64,000 nt of DNA from Succinivibrionaceae bacterium (GTDB lineage: Bacteria; Pseudomonadota; Gammaproteobacteria; Enterobacterales; Succinivibrionaceae). Where the stretch lies: the NCBI GenBank assembly GCA_019420905.1, contig JAHZGH010000001.1, positions 62,001 through 126,000 of the forward strand, in the 5' to 3' direction. A program made the position numbers and the translations under genes. Shown here piece after piece: positions 25,839 to 34,126 of this stretch. The first letter of the stretch is position 1, and each line of letters opens with the position of its first letter. The notes below the pieces were generated by a model. It did no database searches and had not been told where the DNA came from. It saw nothing but the letters and a program-made list of their open reading frames with translations.

Positions 25839-26804
25839 ATGAAGAAAAATATTGTATTAGCCACAATTGCAGCTGCAGTTTTAACTGTGTGTGCTTCAGC
25901 CCCGGCATATGCAGCCTATCCTGAGGATAAAGATATTACAGTTATTATTCCTAAGAATCCTGGTGGTGGAACTGATATTACGGCAAGAGGTTTAATCACC
26001 ATGATGCAAAAAGATCTTGGCAATGCTAATTTTGTTCCGCAAAACAAGCCTGATGGAAACGGTATTGTAGGTATGGTTGATATTGCTAATGCTAAAGCTG
26101 ATGGCTATACCTTAGGTATGGTTACTGTTGAATTAGATATTTTCCCTCATCAGGGTAAAACAAAATTAACTTACGATAAGTTTTCATCTGTAATTGCTCC
26201 TATTGCTGCTCCAGCTGCGTTAATTGTAAAAGCAGACGCTCCTTATAACAGTCTTGAAGAATTTGTTGAATATCTCAAGAAAAATCCTGGACAAGTTATG
26301 ATGGGAAATTCTGGCGTAGGAGCTATATGGCATATTGCAACCTTAGCTTTTGAAAAGGAATTTGGTGTAAAGGTTAAACATATTCCTTATCCTAAGGGAA
26401 CAGCTGATATAGCTGCTGCTATGGCAGGTGGTCATATAAGCGGAACTTTAGCAGATCCTTCATCTTTTAAGAGTCAGGTCGAAGCTGGAAATCTTAAGAT
26501 TCTAGCAGTAATGGCTGATACTAGAACTAAGATGTTCCCAAATGTTCCGACCTTTAAGGAGTTAGGCCATGATATGACCGTTAGAGCTTGGGCTACTTTA
26601 GTTGCTCCAAAGGGAACTCCTGATGATGTTATGCAGATTTTAAGAGATTCTGCCAAACGCGTTTCTTCAACTCCTGAATATGCAGATTATTTCTTAAAAC
26701 AAGGTATTGATCCAACATCTATTATCGGTGAGGATGCAGATAAGATGATGGAAGAAGATTTTGCCATGTATGGTGAATTTATGAAGCAGATCATGGCTAA
26801 ATAA
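25839..26804 (+). CDS. tctC: Tripartite tricarboxylate transporter substrate-binding protein (Bug/TctC family)
   Basis: Periplasmic receptor of 321 residues. The signal peptide covers residues 1-25, cleaved after A-Y-A. The mature protein starts Y-P-E-D-K-D-I-T-V-I-I-P, then N-P-G-G-G-T-D, the Bug-family ligand loop. The second conserved region, N-S-G-V-G-A-I-W-H, and P-N-V-P-T-F-K-E-L-G are present. It presents an organic acid to the TctAB permease that follows. Ligand not predicted; the sialidase-like gene ahead suggests an acidic sugar, which is inference. A strong AGGAG precedes the ATG. Confidence 0.93.
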   Translation: MKKNIVLATIAAAVLTVCASAPAYAAYPEDKDITVIIPKNPGGGTDITARGLITMMQKDLGNANFVPQNKPDGNGIVGMVDIANAKADGYTLGMVTVELDIFPHQGKTKLTYDKFSSVIAPIAAPAALIVKADAPYNSLEEFVEYLKKNPGQVMMGNSGVGAIWHIATLAFEKEFGVKVKHIPYPKGTADIAAAMAGGHISGTLADPSSFKSQVEAGNLKILAVMADTRTKMFPNVPTFKELGHDMTVRAWATLVAPKGTPDDVMQILRDSAKRVSSTPEYADYFLKQGIDPTSIIGEDADKMMEEDFAMYGEFMKQIMAK

Positions 26805-26839
26805 TTAAAAATGTTCCACGTAATGGGAGATTCTTATAA

Positions 26840-27310
26840 ATGGTAAATATGAAAATATGCAATTTTGTGATTGCATTGATTACTTTGGCTATAGGAGGGA
26901 CCATTGCGTGGACATCTTATGGCTATGGCATTGAAATGACTGTTTTCGGGCCAGGACCTGGTTTTTGGCCGTTTATTTTAGGCATATGCTTAATTGCAAT
27001 TGCTTGTTTAATTTTTATAGATACTAAGTTTAAAGCTTTACAATTAAGCGAGATCAAAGTTGAATTTACAGCCCCTAAAAATATAAGTGTCTATAAAATG
27101 ATGCTTATCACTACAGCATTTATTTTATTTATTTTTCTATTAGGATTTTATGCAGCTGTATTTTTGTTCATGTTAGCTTCAATGTATCTGTTAGGAGCAA
27201 GAAAGCTATCTAACATGCTCTCCGTAACTTTAGCCTTTTTAGCTTTTTTATATGTTATCTTTGACTGGTTGTTGCATATAAATATGCCTTTGCCTTTTTT
27301 TGTGGAGTAG
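26840..27310 (+). CDS. tctB: Tripartite tricarboxylate transporter small membrane subunit TctB
   Basis: A 156-residue protein with four hydrophobic helices and the typical early F-G-P-G-P-G-F-W-P-F motif of TctB. It forms the permease with TctA. It is separated from tctA by 2 nt, and a GGAG box lies upstream of the start. Low sequence conservation is usual for this subunit; position confirms the call. Confidence 0.9.
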   Translation: MVNMKICNFVIALITLAIGGTIAWTSYGYGIEMTVFGPGPGFWPFILGICLIAIACLIFIDTKFKALQLSEIKVEFTAPKNISVYKMMLITTAFILFIFLLGFYAAVFLFMLASMYLLGARKLSNMLSVTLAFLAFLYVIFDWLLHINMPLPFFVE

Positions 27311-27312
27311 AA

Positions 27313-28803
27313 ATGGACGCAGTATTACAAGCCCTGGCTATGTTATGCACAATAGAGAATATATTTTTATTGTTAGCAGGCACAGCTGTAGGTATTTTTA
27401 TTGGAGCAATGCCTGGTTTAAGCGTAAATATGGGATTGGCTTTACTATTTCCTGTTACTTTTAGTGTAGGAGGAATAGGCGGTATTGTCATGCTGCTTGG
27501 TATTTATTGTGGTGCTATTTATGGTGGGTCGATTACAGCGATTCTGTTAAGAACGCCAGGAACTCCAGCATCAGCAGCTACTGCTTTGGATGGTTATCCT
27601 TTGGCCATAACCAAAGGTCAGCCAGGAAGAGCCTTATCTATATCTACAACAGCATCATTATTCGGTGGCGTTTTCTCAACCTTTTGCTTAGTATTATTTG
27701 CACCAATGCTCGCTAAAATTGCTTTGCAGTTTAGCAAGCCGGAATATTTTGCTTTGGCCATTTTTGGTATCAGCATGATTACTTCTGTTTCCAATGGTTC
27801 AATTTTAAAAGGAATTATTGGCTGCTTGATAGGCTTATTTATAGCTACTATTGGGTTAGATGCTATGAGCGGTATGGAAAGATTTACCTTAGGTACTTTA
27901 TATCTTTCCGGCGGAATTTCTTTTATGCCTATTTTGATTGGTCTTTTTGCTTTGACGCAGGTCTTTGTAAATGTTGAGGACAACTACAAGCAACAGCAGG
28001 TTAAACAGAAGCTTAAGATAGATAGCGTATTGCCTAGTTTGGCAGATTTTAAACTTACTTTCTCAACACTAATTAGATCTTCATGCATAGGAACTTTTAT
28101 TGGCTGTGTTCCTGGTACTGGCGGAGATATTTCTTCATGGATATCTTATGATCAGGCCAAGCGCTGGGCTAAGGATAAGTCTAATTTCGGCAAAGGAGAT
28201 CCTCGAGGAATTGCAGCTTCTGAAGCAGGTAATAATGCTATTGTTGGAGGAGCATTTATTCCGGTTTTAACCTTAGGAATTCCCGGTGATGGCGCTACAG
28301 CAATTATTTTAGGTGCACTGATGGTACACGGCATGCAGCCTGGACCGCTTCTATTTGTCGATCATGCTCCTGATGTTTATGCTATTTTCTTAGGCATGAT
28401 GGCTGCTAATATAGTTATGGGACTGATGGGATATTCTTTAATTAGAATGTTTGTCAAGGTGGTAAATGTTCCTAGAGTATATTTATTGCCTATCATTACA
28501 GTAATGGCAGTATTAGGAACATATTCTTATAATAATTCCATGAATGATGTAATGGTTATGCTGGCATCTGGAATAATTGGTTATTTTATGTATAAAACCG
28601 GCATGACGGTGCCAGGCATTATTATTGGCATTATTTTGGGATCTTTAGCTGAACAGAACTTTACAGGCTCATTGCTCATGAGTGATGGCAGCTTGTCTAT
28701 ATTCTTTACAAATCCTATTTGTGCAGTCTTCTTAATCTTGTCTTTAATTTCTTTATTGTCTCCTTTATACAAAGGAGCTATAGGAAGGATGTTTCGTTCT
28801 TAA
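27313..28803 (+). CDS. tctA: Tripartite tricarboxylate transporter large membrane subunit TctA
   Basis: A 496-residue permease with about 12 helices. Signature TctA blocks are the N-terminal G-A-M-P-G-L-S-V-N-M-G and Y-G-G-S-I-T-A-I-L-L-R-T-P-G, and the second-half G-N-N-A-I-V-G-G-A-F-I-P-V-L-T-L-G-I-P-G. Driven by the ion gradient, it imports the ligand delivered by TctC. Last gene of the operon; it converges on ahpC copy 2, with a shared hairpin between. Confidence 0.95.
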   Translation: MDAVLQALAMLCTIENIFLLLAGTAVGIFIGAMPGLSVNMGLALLFPVTFSVGGIGGIVMLLGIYCGAIYGGSITAILLRTPGTPASAATALDGYPLAITKGQPGRALSISTTASLFGGVFSTFCLVLFAPMLAKIALQFSKPEYFALAIFGISMITSVSNGSILKGIIGCLIGLFIATIGLDAMSGMERFTLGTLYLSGGISFMPILIGLFALTQVFVNVEDNYKQQQVKQKLKIDSVLPSLADFKLTFSTLIRSSCIGTFIGCVPGTGGDISSWISYDQAKRWAKDKSNFGKGDPRGIAASEAGNNAIVGGAFIPVLTLGIPGDGATAIILGALMVHGMQPGPLLFVDHAPDVYAIFLGMMAANIVMGLMGYSLIRMFVKVVNVPRVYLLPIITVMAVLGTYSYNNSMNDVMVMLASGIIGYFMYKTGMTVPGIIIGIILGSLAEQNFTGSLLMSDGSLSIFFTNPICAVFLILSLISLLSPLYKGAIGRMFRS

Positions 28804-28831
28804 ATAAAAAAGCTCCTGCGCATGCAGGAGC
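28804..28831. terminator. Terminator between tctA and ahpC copy 2
   Basis: An 8-bp perfect stem (GCTCCTGC with GCAGGAGC) and a GCAT loop. On the minus strand it is followed by six T, so it best serves ahpC copy 2, but it also lies right after tctA. Confidence 0.85.
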
Positions 28832-28863
28832 AAAAGTCAGTTTTTTTAATGAAAGGGAATAAA

Positions 28864-29427
28864 TTAGAGCTTGCCGATTAAGTCAAGACCTGGCTTTAAG
28901 GTCTCGGCACCTGGCTGCCATTTAGCAGGGCAGACCTGATCTCCGTGCTCAGCAACGAATTGCAGGGCTTCAACACGGCGTAATAATTCATCAGCGTTAC
29001 GTCCGATATTGCCGGCAACAACTTCATAAGCAACAATCTTGCCTTCAGGGTTAACGATGAAGGTACCACGCTCAGATAGACCAGCCTCTTCAATTAACAC
29101 ATCAAAATTTTTAGCTAATACATGAGCGGCATCAGCTAACATAGGGTATTCAATATTCTTAATGGTATCAGAGGTGTCAGCCCAAGCTTTGTGAACGAAA
29201 TGAGTATCACAAGAGACAGAGAAGATTTCACAGCCTAACTTTTTAAAGTCAGCATATTTGTTTTGTAAATCGGCTAACTCGGTAGGGCAAACGAAGGTGA
29301 AGTCAGCAGGATAGAAGAAGAAAACTGACCACTTACCTAAGATATCTTGCTTAGTTACGGTGCGGAAATCATTATTTTGGAAAGCCTGTACAGAGAAGTC
29401 AGCAATTTCTTTATTAATCATGGACAT
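28864..29427 (-). CDS. ahpC: Alkyl hydroperoxide reductase / 2-Cys peroxiredoxin, copy 2
   Basis: Same 187-residue protein as copy 1, including both redox cysteines, start region and upstream operators. It has no reductase gene downstream; instead the terminator at 28804-28831 closes it. It is divergent from the flavoprotein gene at 29606, and the two share a 178-nt promoter region. Such close identity points to recent duplication or to continuing gene conversion between copies. Confidence 0.96.
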   Translation of the reverse strand: MSMINKEIADFSVQAFQNNDFRTVTKQDILGKWSVFFFYPADFTFVCPTELADLQNKYADFKKLGCEIFSVSCDTHFVHKAWADTSDTIKNIEYPMLADAAHVLAKNFDVLIEEAGLSERGTFIVNPEGKIVAYEVVAGNIGRNADELLRRVEALQFVAEHGDQVCPAKWQPGAETLKPGLDLIGKL

Positions 29428-29490
29428 AATAAACACCTAAAAAATAAAAAGTTAAACTACATAGCGTTAAGCATTATCTGAAATAAATAA

Positions 29491-29505
29491 TAGTAATTAT
29501 TACTA
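29491..29505. promoter_or_regulatory. Fur/PerR-like 7-1-7 inverted repeat upstream of ahpC copy 2
   Basis: Same TAGTAAT-T-ATTACTA palindrome as in copy 1. Here it lies between ahpC and the divergent flavoprotein gene and could act on both. Confidence 0.5.
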
Positions 29506-29525
29506 ATAAAGTAAATATATTTTTT

Positions 29526-29540
29526 TGATAAGATTTATCA
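29526..29540. promoter_or_regulatory. Second Fur-like box between ahpC copy 2 and the flavoprotein gene
   Basis: TGATAAGATTTATCA keeps perfect 6-nt arms (TGATAA/TTATCA) around a changed centre. The palindrome survives although the repeat itself ends inside it, which hints at selection. Confidence 0.5.
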
Positions 29541-29605
29541 TTGTTAGCGATAATAGGCTTTAGAATAATAGTCTATAAATTTTTCCTGTGGATTTAGGAT
29601 TTTTT

Positions 29606-31027
29606 ATGAAGCAGATGCAATGCGATACTGTGGTTATAGGAGCAGGAAGTGCTGGTCTGGCTGCTTTTCGTAAGGCAAGCGAAAACGGTGCCTTATGTAT
29701 ATTAGTTGATCAAGGGCCTCTTGGGACTTCAGCTCAAAGGAGCGGCGAGTTGCCTTTGTCTTTGCTTATGTCAGCAGGAGAGGCGTTATATAGTGCTTCT
29801 CATTTGGAAAATTTTGGCATTGAAACTATAAACAGCAGCAGTTTCAACATAGATAAAGTTTTAAATTCTCTGCGGGCTGTAAGATCTCGTGCCACATCTG
29901 AGGTTTTGTCTTTTTTATATAAAATCCCAGAAGAAAGGCGTTTACGCGGTCAAGCTAGCTTTTTAGATGCGCATACTATTAGAGTTGAAGAGTGTGACGT
30001 TAAGTTTAAGACAGCTATTATTGCAACAGGTTCTTCGCCTTTAGTTACATATGAACAGTCAAGGCTTAAAGGAATCTTAACTGCAAATGAATTTTTTGAT
30101 TTAGATACGATCCCTTCCTCAGTAGCTATTTTTGGATCTTCATTAAGCGGATTGCAGATAGGTCAGGCTTTATCTTATTTGGGTGTAGATGTAGCAGTTT
30201 TCGGACAGAGAAGACTTTGGGATCTTTCCGATGATAATGTTTTGACTGTGGCTCATCGTATGCTTTCATCAAGATTTAATTTATATATAGATACGTTTAT
30301 TACTTCGATTGAGGAAGATGGAAATGGTTATTCTATATATTATGTTGATGAAAGAAATTTTGAAAATTATCTTCATATGGAAAGCATTATTGCTGCAACA
30401 GATCGCATTCCAAATATATCCGGATTGAATTTACAGGATATAGGCATAAATCTTCATCATAACGGCTGCATAAAAATAGATGAGCAAACCATGCAGACTT
30501 CTGTGCCTAATATCTTTGCCGCAGGAGAGGTATGTCATGATAGGCAAAATACATCTATTTCTATTGCAGAAGGACAATATGCAGGCAAAAATGCAGCCTT
30601 ATACCCTGTTTTAGAAAAAAAGCCTAAAGATGTTAGGATTTCTATCGTACACACTGATCCTTGTCTTGCAATTGTGGGGTTATCCTTAAAGGAAATGCGT
30701 GAGCGAGCAGATAAAGATGGAAAACGCTTTATCGTTACAGACATTAAGCTTCATTTAGGACAGTACAGATCGCAAAGAGAAGATGGCGGCATTATTAGCA
30801 TGTATACTGATATTGAATCTCATAAAATTTTAGGAGCTGAGATTTGTGCTAAATGTGGAGATCATATTGCTCAGACTTTAGCTTTTGCAATCAGTAAGGA
30901 AACTACAGTTGAGGAATTAGCTCAATTTAATTTTTATCATTTAACTTATGAAAATATTTTATGTGAGGCAGCCCAGGAAGCAATAGATGCTTTATCAAGC
31001 ATTGGTAATAACTCACCAGGCATTTAA
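29606..31027 (+). CDS. Dihydrolipoamide-dehydrogenase-like flavoprotein lacking both redox cysteines
   Basis: A 473-residue class I pyridine-nucleotide disulfide oxidoreductase homologue, closest by recall to the Lpd3-like branch of proteobacteria. The FAD motif G-A-G-S-A-G-L-A-A is at residues 13-21, the NAD motif G-S-S-L-S-G-L-Q-I near 180, and the second FAD contact I-F-A-A-G-E-V near 305. The dimer domain is complete and keeps the C-terminal His-Glu dyad region F-Y-H-L-T-Y-E. Where relatives have C-A-R-V-G-C, this one reads A-Q-R-S-G-E, so the disulfide is gone. It may act as a transhydrogenase- or oxidase-like enzyme. The ATG at 29606 has AGGA upstream; the in-frame GTG at 29588 does not. 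Confidence 0.82.
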   Translation: MKQMQCDTVVIGAGSAGLAAFRKASENGALCILVDQGPLGTSAQRSGELPLSLLMSAGEALYSASHLENFGIETINSSSFNIDKVLNSLRAVRSRATSEVLSFLYKIPEERRLRGQASFLDAHTIRVEECDVKFKTAIIATGSSPLVTYEQSRLKGILTANEFFDLDTIPSSVAIFGSSLSGLQIGQALSYLGVDVAVFGQRRLWDLSDDNVLTVAHRMLSSRFNLYIDTFITSIEEDGNGYSIYYVDERNFENYLHMESIIAATDRIPNISGLNLQDIGINLHHNGCIKIDEQTMQTSVPNIFAAGEVCHDRQNTSISIAEGQYAGKNAALYPVLEKKPKDVRISIVHTDPCLAIVGLSLKEMRERADKDGKRFIVTDIKLHLGQYRSQREDGGIISMYTDIESHKILGAEICAKCGDHIAQTLAFAISKETTVEELAQFNFYHLTYENILCEAAQEAIDALSSIGNNSPGI

Positions 31028-31079
31028 AGTTGGCAACTATTTAATAATTATAAGAATTTAGGAATTAAAAAATATAAAT

Positions 31080-31697
31080 ATGAGCGAACAGAAAATAAAA
31101 ATTGTTTTAGCTACTGGAAATTTAGGTAAGGCTCGGGAGTTTCATGCTTTATTAGATCCTTTAGGCTATGAAGTAGTGATGCAGTCTGATTTAGGTATCA
31201 GTTCTCCTGAGGAAAATGGTAAGAGCTTTATTGAGAATGCTTTAATCAAAGCGCGTCATGCAGCAAAAGAATCCTCTTTAATGGCTATTGCTGATGATTC
31301 GGGACTATGCGTTGATGCTTTAGACGGCGAGCCAGGAATTTTTTCAGCCCGCTATGCAGGCGAGCATGGAAATGATAAAGCTAATAATAAAAAGCTTTTG
31401 CAACAGATGGCAAAGCTTAAGAATGAGCAAAGAAGAGCTCGCTATTGGTGTGCTTTAGCTTTAGTAAGAAGCGGTGATGATCCCGTGCCAATTATTGTTC
31501 AGGAAAGCTGGGAGGGCTATATTGGTTTTGAAGAAAAAGGAGCGGGAGGTTTTGGTTATGATCCTTTGTTTGTAGTTGAAGGTCGTAATTTAACCGCAGC
31601 TCAGCTTCCACCGCAGACTAAAAATCTTATGTCTCATCGAGCAAAGGCTTTGCAGAAATTAGTTTATGAGTTAAACCATAATAAATGTTGCCGTTAA
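31080..31697 (+). CDS. rdgB: XTP/dITP pyrophosphatase (RdgB/HAM1 family)
   Basis: House-cleaning enzyme that hydrolyses non-canonical purine nucleoside triphosphates to monophosphates. The 205-residue protein has the N-terminal V-L-A-T-G-N-L-G-K motif, the catalytic acidic segment A-D-D-S-G-L-C-V-D-A-L, S-A-R-Y-A-G, and G-F-G-Y-D-P-L-F. Its 3' end overlaps hemW by 13 nt, the same order as in E. coli (rdgB-hemW). Confidence 0.96.
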   Translation: MSEQKIKIVLATGNLGKAREFHALLDPLGYEVVMQSDLGISSPEENGKSFIENALIKARHAAKESSLMAIADDSGLCVDALDGEPGIFSARYAGEHGNDKANNKKLLQQMAKLKNEQRRARYWCALALVRSGDDPVPIIVQESWEGYIGFEEKGAGGFGYDPLFVVEGRNLTAAQLPPQTKNLMSHRAKALQKLVYELNHNKCCR

Positions 31698-32797
31698 GTC
31701 TTTATATACATTATCCATGGTGTAGGCGCAAATGCCCTTATTGCGATTTTAATTCATATGTAAAGCCTGATGTTCAGGCTTTAGATGAAAGTTATCTTAA
31801 GGCTTTACTTGCAGATTATGAGTCCCTTAAACCATATGTAGATAAACGTAATTTTATTTCTATTTATTTTGGTGGAGGTACACCTTCTTTATTTGCTCCT
31901 AAACTTATGGGAAAGCTTTTGGAGTCTTTAGCAGATAAAATTTCTGCAACAACAGAAATTTCTATGGAAGCTAATCCTGGCACAGTTGACTATAAGATGC
32001 TCTGTGAATATCGAGCTTTAGGAGTGAATCGCTTAAGTCTAGGAGTGCAGAGCTTTAATGACCATTCCTTAAAGCGTCTAGGCCGCATTCACAATGCAGA
32101 AACAGCAAAAGAAGCCTGTAAACTTGCGCTAAAAGCTGGTTTTGATAATTTTAATATAGATATCATGCATGGTTTACCCGATCAGAGTGTTAAGGAAGCT
32201 ATGGATGATTTAAATATTGCTGTAGGCTTAGGCTGTGAGCATCTTTCGTGGTATGAGCTTACTTTAGAAGAGGATACATTATTTGGCAAGCATCCGCCAT
32301 GTCTGCCTGATGAAGAAATTTTAGCTGATATAGAGGAGGCTGGTTTTATTTTTTTAGACAAGCAGGGATTTAAGCGCTATGAGATATCAGGCTTTTTTAA
32401 GAACAAGCCTTGTAGACACAATTTAAATTACTGGTATTTTTATGATTATGCCGGTATTGGCGCTGGCGCTCATTCTAAGTTTTTTATTAATAATAATACT
32501 TATAGACGATCAAATATCGAGGATCCTAAAGCTTTCATTGAAGGTAAAAATAACGATGTTTATTTGGTACCTGCAGAAGATGTCCCTTTTGAATTTATGC
32601 TAAATCGTTTACGCATATTTAATCGTATCGATCTTGATGAATTTACTCAAACTACAGCTTTAGATAAAGAAATTATCTTACCTAAGCTTAGAGATGCTCA
32701 AAAATTAGGTCTTTTAGATTTTGATAAAAACTCTTATTTTTTAACTTCTTTTGGCAAAATAATGCTTAATGATATCTTGGAATTGTTTTTAGATTAA
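31685..32797 (+). CDS. hemW: Radical SAM protein HemW
   Basis: A 370-residue radical SAM protein resembling oxygen-independent coproporphyrinogen oxidase, but of the HemW heme-chaperone group. The [4Fe-4S] motif is C-R-R-K-C-P-Y-C-D-F near residues 13-22, followed by Y-F-G-G-G-T-P-S and E-A-N-P-G-T. A C-terminal HemN-like domain begins near residue 290. The N-terminus lacks the extra Cys of true HemN. Overlaps rdgB, so probably co-translated. Confidence 0.93.
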   Translation: MLPLSLYIHYPWCRRKCPYCDFNSYVKPDVQALDESYLKALLADYESLKPYVDKRNFISIYFGGGTPSLFAPKLMGKLLESLADKISATTEISMEANPGTVDYKMLCEYRALGVNRLSLGVQSFNDHSLKRLGRIHNAETAKEACKLALKAGFDNFNIDIMHGLPDQSVKEAMDDLNIAVGLGCEHLSWYELTLEEDTLFGKHPPCLPDEEILADIEEAGFIFLDKQGFKRYEISGFFKNKPCRHNLNYWYFYDYAGIGAGAHSKFFINNNTYRRSNIEDPKAFIEGKNNDVYLVPAEDVPFEFMLNRLRIFNRIDLDEFTQTTALDKEIILPKLRDAQKLGLLDFDKNSYFLTSFGKIMLNDILELFLD

Positions 32798-33079
32798 AAA
32801 CAGCTTGATTTTTCATTCAGTACAGGAATTTTTATCTAAAAAGATCTGCTGTTAAAAAACGTCCTTCATGGCGGGGATACAGCTGCAAGGAGAAGCTCAG
32901 CTTTTAATAAGGCCTTTTCAGCTGCTTAATATATTGACGGATAATAGATATCGAAGCGCTTTTGCATGAGATGCAAAATAAGACGAAGAGCATAACGCAT
33001 TATTTTTTGAGGAAAAAGAGCAACATCAGGATTATTTGGATGAGCTTGCATCAAAGCTAAACTGGCTTTAAATCAATAG
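32798..33079. other. Degenerate spacer upstream of the TnpB remnant
   Basis: About 280 nt with no ORF. GTCCTTCATGGCGGGGA at 32861-32877 resembles the hairpin core commonly found at right ends of IS605-type tnpB elements, but without a complete end. It could be a piece of a second element or the decayed left side of the one below. Nothing else is recognised. Confidence 0.3.
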
Positions 33080-33631
33080 TCATTCAATTACGCCTTAAAA
33101 AGATTAAAGGAGTAATAAAACAAAGGCGGATATCCAAAGCTTAAGAAAAGGCACAGCGATGACGGTTTTGGTTATCCTATCTGCAGGGCTTTAAGTAGGG
33201 AGAAGATAACGGCTGGATTTTTCTGATTAAAATAGGATATGTAAGATATCGAAGCTCAAGAAAGCTTGAATGATATCCAAGAGCGTTAGCGTAAAAAAAG
33301 CAGATGTCCAGTATGCCTCTAGTGACTGAGGACTTGAAGGTAAAAAACATGAGTAAGTCAAGGAATAATAGAGAATACTGAGAAGAAGGTTAAGGCAAAA
33401 GCGGAATTAAATTGTTTCATCTTAAAAGAAGCATGAAGTAAAATTATCACGAATCTTGAATATAAGCTTAAATTAAAGTGCAGCAGCTGTTTTAAGTGCG
33501 TGAAGAATGTCTGCATAAATGATGCACAAAACATATTAAGAAGGGCAGGACTTGCCCTGATGGCTTATCAAGCGAATCTCGGAGCTCGGCAGCAGGAATC
33601 CTCTGAAGCTGAAAGCTGTATTGTTTTTTAG
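33080..33631 (+). pseudogene. tnpB: Decayed TnpB (IS200/IS605-type) remnant
   Basis: Conceptual translation in two frames gives successive TnpB blocks. 33083-33225: N-Y-A-L-K-R-L-K-E, then Y-P-K-L-K-K-R-H-S-D-D-G-F. 33229-33275: L-K-I-G-Y-V-R-Y-R. 33325-33360: T-E-D-L-K-V-K-N-M-S-K-S, equal to the RuvC-II E-D-L-x-V-K-x-M region. 33386-33470: K-V-K-A-K-A-E-L-N, then L-E-Y-K-L-K. 33479-33631: C-S-S-C-F-K-C-V-K and N-D-A-Q-N-I-L-R-R-A-G-L-A, the zinc finger and last RuvC motif. At least two frameshifts, several stops and internal deletions are present, and the N-terminal third is missing or unrecognisable. Clearly inactive as a protein. Confidence 0.85.
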
Positions 33632-33672
33632 AAGTAGGGATCCTTGGCTTTTAGACCAGGGAGGACGTCAAA
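33632..33672 (+). mobile_element. Right end / omega-RNA scaffold relic of the TnpB element
   Basis: Directly after the tnpB stop, a short hairpin (CCTTGG paired with CCAGGG, 33650-33662) leads into GGGAGGACGTCAA. That has the form of IS605-group right ends, which also encode the 3' scaffold of the TnpB guide RNA. The guide segment would start at about 33673 in an intact element. Confidence 0.6.
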
Positions 33673-34126
33673 TGAGGTTATATCCTTATGGATAAGAAAT
33701 AATTGCAGACTATAATTTATACAGAAGTTATTTTACAAAGATATATAAGACAGAATGTATAATTTTTGCAGAGAGCTTTATTAAGCTTAAATGGCTTAGA
33801 AATTATTTGCGAAATTAGAAGCATGACGCATTTGAAAATCTAAATTTTTCTTATGATGAATATGCCATTGTTCTGTGTGTTGTAGAATAAAAATATAAGT
33901 AATAAATAAAATATTTTTAGATAATATTCGGATAATAAAATCAAAAGTGTTCAAGAAGTATGGGCGCTTTTGCAGAAATGAAATTACTGCTTAATAAAAG
34001 TACAAAGTCAAAGCAGGTATAAAAATAAAAGAAAATATACAAATGACTTAGCCTGCCTATTTAGCGCATGGTATAAATTGAAATAGGAAGTAGCTTTGCT
34101 TTATTAACTTTGCAGTTAAGTAGGAT
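33673..34126. other. Non-coding spacer between the TnpB remnant and rnr
   Basis: About 450 nt with no intact ORF. A weak coding-like stretch near 33838-33890 (E-N-L-N-F-S-Y-D-E-Y-A-I-V) has no recognised family and may be debris. The rnr promoter should lie near its end. Confidence 0.4.

Larger units (their letters stand above)
28860..29532. repeat. 673-bp direct repeat, copy B
   Basis: Second copy of the ahpC duplication described for 23721-24393, in the same orientation. Outside these limits the two flanks share nothing obvious, so the borders are sharp. No terminal inverted repeats or transposase were seen at either edge. Confidence 0.95.

Noticed and set aside
23721..29532. Composite transposon bounded by the ahpC repeats
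   Set aside because: No transposase, terminal inverted repeats or target duplications are seen at either copy; the repeats consist of a housekeeping-type gene.
33230..33420. Intact small ORFs within the TnpB remnant
   Set aside because: All open stretches are short and align as pieces of TnpB in shifting frames, so they are debris and not genes.
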